Shown here: in pieces, positions 1 through 5,325 of the stretch
Layout of the letters: the number at the start of each line of letters is the position of its first letter
Position numbering within the stretch: the first letter of the stretch is position 1
Assembly (NCBI GenBank): GCA_964608495.1
Contig: CAZSOQ010000197.1
Span: 1-9,980, forward strand
Direction: 5' to 3'
Source: JAKORR01 sp964608495
GTDB lineage: Bacteria > Armatimonadota > Zipacnadia > Zipacnadales > FEN-943
DNA: 9,980 nt
Translations under genes and position numbers: made by a program
The notes under the pieces: model-generated
Seen by the model: only the letters and a program-made list of their open reading frames with translations
Databases searched by the model: none
Told to the model about the DNA's origin: nothing

Positions 1-229
1 CCTGCGCTGCATCCACTGTTACTACACAGCCAACGCCCGGCCCGACCCCGAGGATTACGCAGTCCCGAGCACCAAGCCCTGTCCCGGAGTCGGCCCAGAG
101 TTGGCGGCAGCCAACTCCCGCCAACGCCCTGATCCTCGACGGCGATGGCCTCTCTCACAGCCCGGTCCGCGGCCGCCCTCGCGGCCCGGTCCGCGGCCCA
201 GTCCGCTTCAAGGAGGAAGCGTCAGATGA
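1..229 (+). CDS. 3' end of an unrecognised ORF with a CxxC motif, overlapping the flagellin start
   Basis: Frame 2 is open from the left edge to a TGA at 227-229, so the 5' end is missing. Its first 30 codons use mostly G or C at the third position and give a plausible protein segment (LRCIHCYYTANARPDPEDY, later TKPCPG). The other two forward frames look less coding-like there. The C-x-x-C-Y segment recalls radical SAM or zinc-binding proteins, but too little is left to assign a family. From about 87 the frame runs through two small repeat elements (87-125, 161-204), so the last 45 or so residues are probably element-derived and the original stop may have been lost. The TGA overlaps the flagellin ATG as ATGA, which would allow translational coupling. 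That the first part is coding is moderately supported; the true end is uncertain. Confidence 0.35.
   Translation, partial: LRCIHCYYTANARPDPEDYAVPSTKPCPGVGPELAAANSRQRPDPRRRWPLSQPGPRPPSRPGPRPSPLQGGSVR
87..125 (+). repeat. Family 4 element with GAGTTGGC/GCCAACTC hairpin
   Basis: GAGTTGGC (99-106) and GCCAACTC (110-117) form a perfect 8-bp stem around a 3-nt loop. The flanks GAGTCGGCCCA on the left and CCGCCAAC on the right also occur, with few changes, around similar hairpins at 8017-8056 (inside flgK) and 9212-9249 (inside flgN). This marks a dispersed element of about 40 bp rather than a chance palindrome. Confidence 0.7.
161..204 (+). repeat. Family 3 palindromes (GGCCGC..GCGGCC), doubled, before flagellin
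   Basis: A copy at 171-192 has GGCCGC, four bases, GCGGCC and then a CGGTCC tail. It is followed directly by a half copy, GCGGCCCAGTCC, at 193-204. The same core ending in CAGTCC recurs at 1980-1999, 3706-3727, 4009-4030 and 5349-5370, with a variant at 5661-5680. This copy lies immediately upstream of the flagellin Shine-Dalgarno sequence and would place a strong hairpin in the mRNA leader. Confidence 0.65.
209..217 (+). promoter_or_regulatory. Flagellin ribosome binding site, probable CsrA target
   Basis: CAAGGAGGA at 209-217 contains a near-perfect Shine-Dalgarno (AAGGAGG, 210-216) nine bases before the ATG at 226. This fixes the flagellin start. It also contains CAAGGA, which fits the known CsrA core CARGGA. 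In Bacillus subtilis CsrA blocks the Shine-Dalgarno of the flagellin gene hag and FliW relieves this. csrA and fliW are both in this cluster, so the same control is a reasonable inference. Confidence 0.6.
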
Positions 230-1623
230 GCCTTATCCGCGTCAACCAGAACATCAGCTCCATCAACGCCCAGCGCAATCTGACTTTGGGCACGAACCGT
301 GTGGCGCTGTCCATCGAGCGCCTGAGTTCCGGCCTGCGGATCAACCGCGCGGCCGATGACCCGTCCGGACTGGTCCTGTCCGAGCACCTGCGCTGGCAGG
401 TGTCGGGCCTGGCCGTGGCGGAGCAGAACGCCCTGGAGGGCGTCAACGTCATCAAGACAGCTGAGGGTGGTCTGATCGAGATCCAGGCTCTGCTGCGCCA
501 GGTGCGCGACCTGGCCGTGGACGCGGCTTCGGACTCGAACAACAACGACCAGTCGCGCGCAGCTCTGCAGCAGCAGGTGGCGTCGGCGCTGACGGCTATC
601 AACCAGATAGCCGTGCAGACCAAGTACGCGAACCGCAGCCTGCTGGACGGGGCGGCCGGGACGTCGGCCACGGTGCTGGACACGACGAACATCGCGCAGG
701 CCAGCCTGGTGAGCGGCGCGGGCGCCGGGTACGCCGACGTGGACGTCACGACGGCTGCCACGAAGGCCCACGCCGACACGACGACGGTCTACGCGGGCGG
801 CACGGGCGACACGGTGGCGAACGCCGGCACGATCACGGTCAACAACCGCCAGATCACCGTGGGCGCCGCCGACACCGTCCAGGACGTGATAGATGCCATC
901 AACCTGCTGGCCAGCCAGACCGGCGTGGCCGCATCCTGGGATGCCGGCACCACTACCGTGGACCTCAACCAGGTCAGCTACGGCTCCGACCAGGGCATCA
1001 TCTACGTCGAGAGCGCCGATATCCTCAACGGCGGCGCCACCGCCGTGGAGTGGGGAACGAACGCCGTGGCCACGGTCACCTGGGGTGACACCACGACCAG
1101 CACGATGAACCAGGGAACCGGCCTCGACCTCGTCGACTCGGCGGGCAACCAGATCGTGCTCACCGCAGCCGGCAACCAGGTGGCCAACCATCAGGACTCC
1201 ATCTACGTGACTCAGGGGAGCATGAGCTTCCAGATCGGCGTCAACGTCGGCGAGACCGCGTCCATCTCGATCAGGGCCTGCTCGGCCGCCAGTCTGGGCA
1301 CCAGCGGCGCCCTGTCCAGCATTGACATCAGCACGGTCGCCGGCGCCAACAGCGCCCTGACGATCGCTGACGAAGCCGTCGAGCAGGTCGGCTCCCTCCG
1401 CGGCCAGCTCGGTGCCTTCCAGGCCAACGAGCTCGAACCCCAGATCCGCAACATCGCCATCGCTCGCGAGAACCTCGCCGCCTCCGAGAGCGCCATCCGC
1501 GACACCGACTTCGGCCGCGAGATGGCTGAGTTTACCACCTCCCAGATCCTCGTCCAGTCCGCTACGGCCTTCCTCGCGCAGGCCAACACGCTGCCTCAGG
1601 CGGTCCTCCAGCTCATCCGCTGA
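226..1623 (+). CDS. fliC: Flagellin
   Basis: Filament subunit, exported through the flagellar type III apparatus and assembled beyond the FlgK/FlgL junction. The 465-residue protein starts MSLIRVNQNISSINAQRNL and has the standard conserved D0/D1 N-terminal region (about 1-140, with RINRAADDPSGLVLSEHLR). It also has the matching C-terminal D1/D0 region (about 375-465, ending NTLPQAVLQLIR). The middle (about 150-370) is the variable outer region; residues about 200-270 resemble the flagellin-IN type motif (TITVNNRQITVG, then a VQDVIDAIN segment). An in-frame ATG at 145 is less likely: the ATG at 226 has an ideal Shine-Dalgarno and begins exactly at the conserved N-terminus. Codon use changes inside the gene near 855: leucine CTC is absent before and dominant after, and threonine goes from ACG to ACC. 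The gene probably responds to FliW-CsrA. No sigma-28 type promoter was recognised upstream. Confidence 0.97.
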   Translation: MSLIRVNQNISSINAQRNLTLGTNRVALSIERLSSGLRINRAADDPSGLVLSEHLRWQVSGLAVAEQNALEGVNVIKTAEGGLIEIQALLRQVRDLAVDAASDSNNNDQSRAALQQQVASALTAINQIAVQTKYANRSLLDGAAGTSATVLDTTNIAQASLVSGAGAGYADVDVTTAATKAHADTTTVYAGGTGDTVANAGTITVNNRQITVGAADTVQDVIDAINLLASQTGVAASWDAGTTTVDLNQVSYGSDQGIIYVESADILNGGATAVEWGTNAVATVTWGDTTTSTMNQGTGLDLVDSAGNQIVLTAAGNQVANHQDSIYVTQGSMSFQIGVNVGETASISIRACSAASLGTSGALSSIDISTVAGANSALTIADEAVEQVGSLRGQLGAFQANELEPQIRNIAIARENLAASESAIRDTDFGREMAEFTTSQILVQSATAFLAQANTLPQAVLQLIR

Positions 1624-1630
1624 TAGCCGC

Positions 1631-1668
1631 CCGTGGGGTGGGGGGCCACCACGCCCTCCACCCCACGG
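1631..1668 (+). terminator. Hairpin after flagellin, possible terminator
   Basis: CCGTGGGGTGG (1631-1641) and CCACCCCACGG (1658-1668) are exact complements, an 11-bp GC-rich stem starting seven bases after the flagellin stop. No T-run follows, so it is not a classical intrinsic terminator. It could act by pausing or by protecting the abundant flagellin mRNA 3' end. The position supports a role; the mechanism is inferred. Confidence 0.5.
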
Positions 1669-1817
1669 CCACCCGGCTCGTCCGCGCCAACCGCCATCGC
1701 GAGCATGACCCGTCAGTGTACCCGGGCTGCTTCGCCCCCAGCAGCCCGCCAAAAAGCGCCCTGAGCTCACTGTGAACTCCGGGCGCGGGAACAAGCGGCC
1801 AGGCCCTGGGAAGCCCT

Positions 1818-1838
1818 CCCGTGGCAGCGGCTGCCCAG
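1818..1838 (+). repeat. Single 21-bp family 1 unit
   Basis: It differs from the units inside fliR (2739-2780) by one base (GCAGCGGCT instead of GCAGGGGCT). Read on the plus strand it encodes PVAAAAQ against the family heptapeptide PVAGAAQ. It is an isolated copy in the flagellin-fliQ spacer, which shows the family is not restricted to tandem arrays. Confidence 0.65.
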
Positions 1839-1860
1839 CCGCGGCGGGGATGCCCCCTCC

Positions 1861-1945
1861 GCGTGCAGCCCGAACCGCGATGGGCTGCGTGCAGCCCCAA
1901 CCGCCATGGGCTGCGTGCAGCCCCAACCGCCATGGGCTGCGTGCC
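1861..1945 (+). repeat. 26-bp tandem repeat, about 3.3 copies
   Basis: Copies at 1861-1886, 1887-1912 and 1913-1938, then seven bases of a fourth. Copies 2 and 3 are identical; copy 1 differs at two positions (CGAACCGCGA versus CCAACCGCCA). Each unit holds GCAGCCC and GGGCTGC flanking ten bases, so every copy can fold as a 7-bp hairpin and neighbours can pair with each other. The unit length is not a multiple of three, unlike the 21-bp family, in keeping with a noncoding location. Confidence 0.85.
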
Positions 1946-1979
1946 CCCCGGCTCGCCGCGAGCTGAATGCGCCCCTCCC

Positions 1980-2031
1980 GCGGCCGCAGCGGCCCAGTCA
2001 GCCGACCTGGCCGCTGTTCCTTTTGCGGCCC
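1980..2031 (+). repeat. Family 3 palindromes, two adjacent variants
   Basis: First copy: GCGGCCGCAGCGGCCCAGTC (1980-1999), which keeps the CAGTC tail. Second: GCCGACCTGGCCGCT then GCGGCC at 2025-2030, a 6-bp stem with a 10-base loop. The string GCCGACCT before GGCCGCT also precedes the family 3 copy inside flhB (3996-4030), which suggests a composite element. Confidence 0.5.
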
Positions 2032-2149
2032 CGGCACGCCGATTGCTCCCCCTTCCCCATCCCCTTCCGCCTGGGGACGGGCATCCCCGCCGCCGGCATT
2101 CTCTACCTGGCGGCGAGCGCCACGCGGCTAGCCCCGAGCTGACGCCGAC

Positions 2150-2428
2150 ATGAACGAATCCCTGGCCCTGGACCTACTGCAGAAGACCTTCCTGGTCACT
2201 CTCCAGGTGGCCGGCCCGCCTCTCGGGGTCGCCCTCGTCGTCGGCGTGCTCGTCAGCCTGCTGGCCGCCATCACCCAGATCCAGGAGATGACCCTAACCT
2301 TTGTCCCCAAGATCGTCGCCATGGCGCTCGTGTGCGTCTTACTGGGGCCGTGGATGCTGAGAGCCCTCGTCGCCTTCGCCGCCGAGCTCTTCGCCAGAGC
2401 CGCGCTGCTCGGCCCCGGCGTCCACTGA
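2150..2428 (+). CDS. fliQ: Flagellar export gate protein FliQ
   Basis: Small inner-membrane subunit of the flagellar type III export gate, which forms with FliP and FliR the helical core that substrates pass through. The 92-residue protein matches the family's usual length of about 90. Two hydrophobic helical hairpin segments span roughly residues 14-40 (VTLQVAGPPLGVALVVGVL) and 50-75. They are separated by the characteristic polar ITQIQEMTLTFVPK turn. fliP, usually immediately upstream, is not in the window; fliR follows after 109 bp holding three 21-bp repeat units. The start is the ATG at 2150, which opens with the family-typical MNESLALDLLQ. No convincing Shine-Dalgarno is visible. Confidence 0.95.
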   Translation: MNESLALDLLQKTFLVTLQVAGPPLGVALVVGVLVSLLAAITQIQEMTLTFVPKIVAMALVCVLLGPWMLRALVAFAAELFARAALLGPGVH

Positions 2429-2452
2429 CCCGACGCTCGCCCCGCCGCCCGA

Positions 2453-2512
2453 CCCGTGGCAGGGGCTGCCCGGCCCGTGGCAGGGGCCGCCCGGCCCGTG
2501 GCAGGGGCCGGC
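2453..2512 (+). repeat. 21-bp family 1 array between fliQ and fliR, about 3 units
   Basis: Units begin at 2453, 2474 and 2495; the third decays after 2510. On the plus strand each reads as the heptapeptide PVAGAAR. Within a unit GGCAG and CTGCC pair around a 3-base loop. The array fills most of the fliQ-fliR spacer and lies just upstream of the fliR start. Confidence 0.85.
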
Positions 2513-2537
2513 GGGACCACAGGCGCCTCGCCCTACC

Positions 2538-3401
2538 ATGCTCGAGCTGATAGGCCGCGCCTCAGCCGACCTGATCGTCTACCTGCCGGCCGTGGCCCGC
2601 GTCACGGCCATGCTCGCCGTCGCGCCCGGTTTCAGCTTCCAGCAGGTGCCCCCGCAGGTCCGCGTCTTCCTCGCCTTCGCTCTGGCCCTGGCCATCGCCC
2701 CACTGGTCCCCACCTCCGCGTTGCCTCTCCCCCATCAGCCCGTGGCAGGGGCTGCCCAGCCCGTGGCAGGGGCTGCCCAGCCCGCGGCAGGAGCTGCCCA
2801 GCCCACCCTCTTCGTGCCGCTTCTGCTGTCCCAGGCCCTCCTGGGCGCGCTCATCGGCCTCATCGCCTGCCTGCTCATCGAGACCGTCCGCTACGCCGGC
2901 AGCTTCGTGGAGCTCCAGGCCGGCCTGCGCGCGGCCGAGATGATGGACCCCGCCCAGGCCACTCCCACCTCTCTCCTGGGCCATCTGTACTACTTCGCCG
3001 CCGTCGTCCTCTTCTTCGATCTGGACGGCCATCACCTGCTCCTCGCGGCGGTTCACGGCTCCTTCCAAGCCCTTCCTGTCGCCGCAACGGCGCAAGCGCC
3101 GGCGTCCTTCTGCTCACCCGTGGCCCTGTGCGGGCTTGCCACCGACATCCTCTCCTCCGGGTTCCTCCTCGCTTTGTCCCTCGCCATGCCTGTCGTGGCC
3201 GCCCTGCTGCTCACCGACCTCTCCTTCGGGCTCGTGGCCCGCCTCGTCCCACGCTTCAACATCTTCTTCGTGAGCCTGCCTGCCAAGATGGGCGTTTCCC
3301 TAGCCGGACTGGCGATCTCCGCCCCCCTGCTGGCCCGCACCATGGCCCAGCTCCTCGGCTTGCTCACGCACTACCTGCGGCAGGGGCTGCCCAGCCTGTG
3401 A
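2538..3401 (+). CDS. fliR: Flagellar export gate protein FliR, with repeat-encoded insert and C-terminus
   Basis: Inner-membrane subunit of the FliP-FliQ-FliR export gate. The 287-residue protein is somewhat longer than the usual 255-265. Diagnostic blocks: N-terminal helix LPAVARVTAMLAVAPGFS (about 16-33), QVPPQVRVFLAFALALAIAP (36-55), the MMDPAQATPTSLLGHLY motif (about 135-151), LFFDLDGHHLLL, and the late MPVVAALLLTDLSFGLVAR helix. Residues 68-88 (PVAGAAQ three times, third copy PAAGAAQ) are encoded by three 21-bp repeat units in frame, in a loop between membrane segments. The last eight residues (LRQGLPSL) and the TGA stop also lie in another array of the same repeat. The ATG at 2538 begins MLELIGRASADLIV as expected, although no clear Shine-Dalgarno precedes it. 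The gene faces flhB across the gap. Confidence 0.95.
   Translation: MLELIGRASADLIVYLPAVARVTAMLAVAPGFSFQQVPPQVRVFLAFALALAIAPLVPTSALPLPHQPVAGAAQPVAGAAQPAAGAAQPTLFVPLLLSQALLGALIGLIACLLIETVRYAGSFVELQAGLRAAEMMDPAQATPTSLLGHLYYFAAVVLFFDLDGHHLLLAAVHGSFQALPVAATAQAPASFCSPVALCGLATDILSSGFLLALSLAMPVVAALLLTDLSFGLVARLVPRFNIFFVSLPAKMGVSLAGLAISAPLLARTMAQLLGLLTHYLRQGLPSL
2739..2801 (+). repeat. 21-bp family 1 array inside fliR, three in-frame units
   Basis: Units at 2739-2759, 2760-2780 and 2781-2801. The first two are identical; the third differs at two positions (CCCGCGGCAGGAGCT). They encode PVAGAAQ, PVAGAAQ and PAAGAAQ. Because 21 is a multiple of three, the whole 63-bp array is silent for reading frame. 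Confidence 0.95.
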
Positions 3402-3596
3402 CAGGGGCTGCCCAGCCTGCGGCAGGGGCTGCCCAGCCTGCNNNNNNNNNNNNNNNNNNNNNNNNNNNNNNNNNNNNNNNNNNNNNNNNNNNNNNNNNNN
3501 NNNNNNNNNNNNNNNNNNNNNNNNNNNNNNNNNNNNNNNNNCTGCCCAGCCTGTGACAGGGGCTGCCCAGCCTGCGGCAGGGGCTGCCCAGCCTGC
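3374..3596 (+). repeat. 21-bp family 1 array at the fliR 3' end, interrupted by the N gap
   Basis: Left of the gap, units start at 3374, 3395, 3416 and 3437 (cut). Right of it a partial unit (3542-3549) is followed by units at 3550 and 3571 and a stub. Two variants occur: CCTGCGGCAGGGGCTG (PAAGAAQ) and CCTGTGACAGGGGCTG (PVTGAAQ in the PxxGAA frame). In the fliR frame the TGTGAC variant supplies the fliR stop codon TGA at 3399-3401. Confidence 0.9.
3442..3541. other. Assembly gap of 100 Ns
   Basis: Exactly 100 Ns inside the 21-bp array. The 55 bases before the gap (3387-3441) are identical to the 55 bases after it (3542-3596). In the 21-bp phase the missing length would be 8 plus a multiple of 21, which 100 is not, so the N count is a placeholder. 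Repeat copy number is unknown here. Confidence 0.95.
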
Positions 3597-3652
3597 TGTT
3601 CTTTGCCAGTCCCTGAGGCACCTATCGCCGGGGTCCGGTCCACGCGGAGAGC

Positions 3653-3673
3653 GAGGTTGGCCAAGCCAACCTC
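3653..3673. repeat. Family 2 hairpin between fliR and flhB
   Basis: GAGGTTGGC, loop CAA, then the exact complement GCCAACCTC: a perfect 9-bp stem with a 3-nt loop. It lies three bases beyond the flhB stop. It may serve as a transcript end for the minus strand, but there is no T-run. It is the same family as 5386-5406 and 5777-5797. Confidence 0.8.
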
Positions 3674-3676
3674 ACG

Positions 3677-4891
3677 CTACAGCCGGGGAAGGCCGCTTCG
3701 CCCGAGGCCGCCGTCGCGGCCCAGTCCGAGACCGGTGTCGCCGCCCCGCCCACGCCTGATCCGCTCCTGCCGCGCCGCCTCTCGCCGGTAGATGAGGGCC
3801 AGGATCTCGGCCACGGCCTGGTACAACGCGCGGGGGATATCGTCCCCTACCCTCACGGCCCTGTAGATCGCCCGGGCCAGCGCCACGTTCTCCACGATCG
3901 GCACGTTGTACGTTCGCGCGAGGGCCGCGATCCTCTCCGCCACATGCCCGCGCCCCTTCGCCACGACCCGAGGCGCCCGCCTGGGGGCCAGGGCCGCCGA
4001 CCTCAGGTGGCCGCTATCGCGGCCCAGTCCCCTCCGCCATCCCAGGATCGCCGTGTAACCTCGCCCGTACTCCAGAGCCACGGCCACATGCGTCGGGTTG
4101 GTCAGCACCACCGTCGCCTCGCGCATCTCCGACAGGATCCGCTGCTCCAGCAGCTCTCGCCTCCTCTGCCGCCTGCGCATCCGCGTCACCGGGTCACCCT
4201 CAGTCTCCTTCCACTCCTCCCTCATCTCCTGGCGGGTCATCATCATCTGGCGCTCCGTCAGCCACCACTGGAAGGCGTAGTCGGCCGCCCCCAGCACCAG
4301 CATCGCCAGCCCGCAGCGTAGCGTGACGAGCGTCGCGAGGTCCACGAGCCCGCTCACGGCCCCGGCCGGCGCCTCCAGCCCCAGGCTCAACAGCACACCC
4401 GTCCTTGGCGCCAGCGTCCACCACGCGACAAGCAGCATCAGCCCCATCTTCACGAGGCTTTTCACCGTGTCGAACAGGCCCTCCCAGGAAAAGAGCCGCT
4501 TGAGGCCGTTGAGGGGGTTGATCTTCTCGGCGCTCGGCACGAGGGGATACAGCGATACGAGGAATCCCGTCTGCAGCCAGCTTCCCGCCAGCGCCCCGAT
4601 CGCGGCCCCGGCCAGCACCGGCCCCGCGATCTTGGCCGTCATCCAGAATCCCACGCGCGCATAGGCGGCCAGCTCGGCCTGGTTGACGCTAGGGCTGCCG
4701 GCCGAGAGGATGATCCTGGTCGTGTCGCCCGCCAGGACCCGGTACATCCACGGGCCCAGAAGGCGTAGGGCCGCGAAGGCTCCCAGCAGCGCCAGCGCCG
4801 CCGTCAGGTCCCGGCTGCAGGCCACCCGTCCGCGCTGGCGGAACCGCTGTCGTCGGTGTTGAGTCGCCCGTTCGGTGCGCTCTTGAGCCAT
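3677..4891 (-). CDS. flhB: Flagellar export switch protein FlhB, with insertion next to the NPTH site
   Basis: Membrane protein of the export gate that switches substrate class from rod/hook to filament after self-cleavage at NPTH. The 404-residue protein starts MAQERTERATQHRRQRFRQR, the typical basic FlhB opening; the upstream in-frame start at 4945 would add 18 atypical residues. Membrane segments lie near 31-53, 78-106, 145-165 and 180-205. The SAEKINPLNGLKRLFS block is followed later by a basic linker (RMRRRQRRRELLEQRI) and NPTH at residues 265-268, so the cleavage motif is intact. Between ALEY (272-275) and APRVVAKG (306-313) there are 30 residues where relatives have about six. The insert contains a family 3 palindrome (residues 288-295, GLGRDSGH). 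The extra C-terminal tail repeats nearly the same peptide (389-396, GLGRDGGL). Late conserved parts (YNVPIVENVALARAIYRAV, AVAEILALIYR) are normal, so the protein is probably functional. It follows csrA by 129 bp and is convergent with fliR. Confidence 0.93.
   Translation of the reverse strand: MAQERTERATQHRRQRFRQRGRVACSRDLTAALALLGAFAALRLLGPWMYRVLAGDTTRIILSAGSPSVNQAELAAYARVGFWMTAKIAGPVLAGAAIGALAGSWLQTGFLVSLYPLVPSAEKINPLNGLKRLFSWEGLFDTVKSLVKMGLMLLVAWWTLAPRTGVLLSLGLEAPAGAVSGLVDLATLVTLRCGLAMLVLGAADYAFQWWLTERQMMMTRQEMREEWKETEGDPVTRMRRRQRRRELLEQRILSEMREATVVLTNPTHVAVALEYGRGYTAILGWRRGLGRDSGHLRSAALAPRRAPRVVAKGRGHVAERIAALARTYNVPIVENVALARAIYRAVRVGDDIPRALYQAVAEILALIYRREAARQERIRRGRGGDTGLGLGRDGGLGRSGLPRL
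3706..3727. repeat. Family 3 palindrome in the flhB C-terminal tail
   Basis: GGCCGC, CGTC, GCGGCC, then CAGTCC. On the minus strand it is translated as GLGRDGGL in the last 16 residues of FlhB, beyond the normal end of the family. It is in the same reading frame as the copy at 4009-4030. Confidence 0.75.
3996..4030. repeat. Composite family 2/3 element inside flhB
   Basis: GCCGACCTCAGGTGG (3996-4010) runs into GGCCGC-TATC-GCGGCCCAGTCC (4009-4030). The first part recurs at 7329-7343 in the flgK-flgL spacer. The second is family 3. The element occupies the centre of the 30-residue insertion just after the FlhB autocleavage site and keeps the frame open. Confidence 0.75.
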
Positions 4892-4971
4892 TGTGGTCGC
4901 GGCTCGGGCGAAGCCCACGCCCGGGGGGCCGCCGGATGCCCACAAGGCCGCGGAGAGAGAGGCGCTCCCTG

Positions 4972-4996
4972 GTAGGAGCCGGCTGTGCCGGCGACC
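4972..4996 (+). repeat. REP-like hairpin (family 5) between csrA and flhB
   Basis: GTAGGAGCCGGC, three bases, GCCGGCGACC: a 6-bp GCCGGC stem with a conserved-looking shoulder. An inverted copy is at 7293-7315. The GTAGGAGC..GCGA layout is that of REP sequences known from Pseudomonas and Xanthomonas, which are mobilised by RAYT transposases. Whether this organism has a RAYT cannot be told from the window. Confidence 0.65.
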
Positions 4997-5020
4997 CGCG
5001 GCTGGCGGCGTGACCTGCGA

Positions 5021-5275
5021 CTACAAAGACCCTGACCTGCCACGTCTTCTGGGCTCGCTGACCAGCAGCGCCTTTTCCACCATCTCCGGCCTGGCCGCCG
5101 CCGCTTCCTGATTCGCCTCGGCTATCTGATCGTAGATCTCCCTGCGGTAGACGCCTATCTCCCTCGGCGCCTCGATCCCCAGCCGCACCTGTCCCCCCTG
5201 AATCTGCAGCACCTTGATCCGAATGCCCCCCTCGACGATTATCTCCTGACCCACCTGACGAGCCAGCACCAGCAT
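5021..5275 (-). CDS. csrA: Translational regulator CsrA
   Basis: Dimeric RNA-binding protein that binds GGA motifs in mRNA leaders and, in FliW-bearing bacteria, represses flagellin translation. The 84-residue protein begins MLVLARQVGQEIIVEGGIRI and contains the family core GGQVRLGIEAPREIGVYRRE. L4 and R44, the main RNA-contacting residues of the family, are both present; position 5 is Ala where Ser or Thr is more usual. The C-terminus (about 60-84, ending RRRGRSGSL) is longer and more basic than in the shortest members, as is common where FliW is the partner. The ATG at 5275 has AAGGA ten bases upstream. Its partner fliW lies upstream in the same direction but is separated by 541 bp of repeats instead of the usual tight spacing. 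Confidence 0.96.
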   Translation of the reverse strand: MLVLARQVGQEIIVEGGIRIKVLQIQGGQVRLGIEAPREIGVYRREIYDQIAEANQEAAAARPEMVEKALLVSEPRRRGRSGSL

Positions 5276-5325
5276 CTGTTGCCTGTCCTTGCGGCGGAGC
5301 GTCCGCCGCCCGCAGCTCTCCGCCT

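Larger units (their letters stand above)
1624..2149. other. Gene-free spacer between flagellin and fliQ
   Basis: I see no credible gene on either strand; long open frames here are high-GC shadows. The stretch holds a chain of hairpins: 1631-1668; 1724-1747 (GGGCTGCT, 8-base loop, AGCAGCCC); 1756-1786 (GCGCCC..GGGCGC); one 21-bp family 1 unit (1818-1838); the 26-bp tandem repeat (1861-1945); and family 3 palindromes (1980-2031). From 2032 to 2149 I recognise nothing beyond the leader of fliQ, which has no strong Shine-Dalgarno. Confidence 0.6.

Noticed and set aside
145..225. Upstream ATG at 145 as the flagellin start
   Set aside because: The extension is encoded by family 3 palindromes and has no Shine-Dalgarno. 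The ATG at 226 has an ideal one and begins at the conserved flagellin N-terminus.
208..2037. 609-residue open frame on the minus strand antisense to flagellin
   Set aside because: It overlaps a certain flagellin gene; the translation is Gly/Asp/Val/Arg-rich as expected of a high-GC shadow and has no recognisable domain.
2456..3556. Plus-strand frame starting in the 21-bp array and overlapping fliR
   Set aside because: It is in a different frame from the clear fliR gene, consists of Arg/Pro/Ala-rich sequence, and crosses the N gap.
3374..3596. CRISPR array
   Set aside because: Units are directly adjacent with no variable spacers, and the 21-bp period is a tandem minisatellite.
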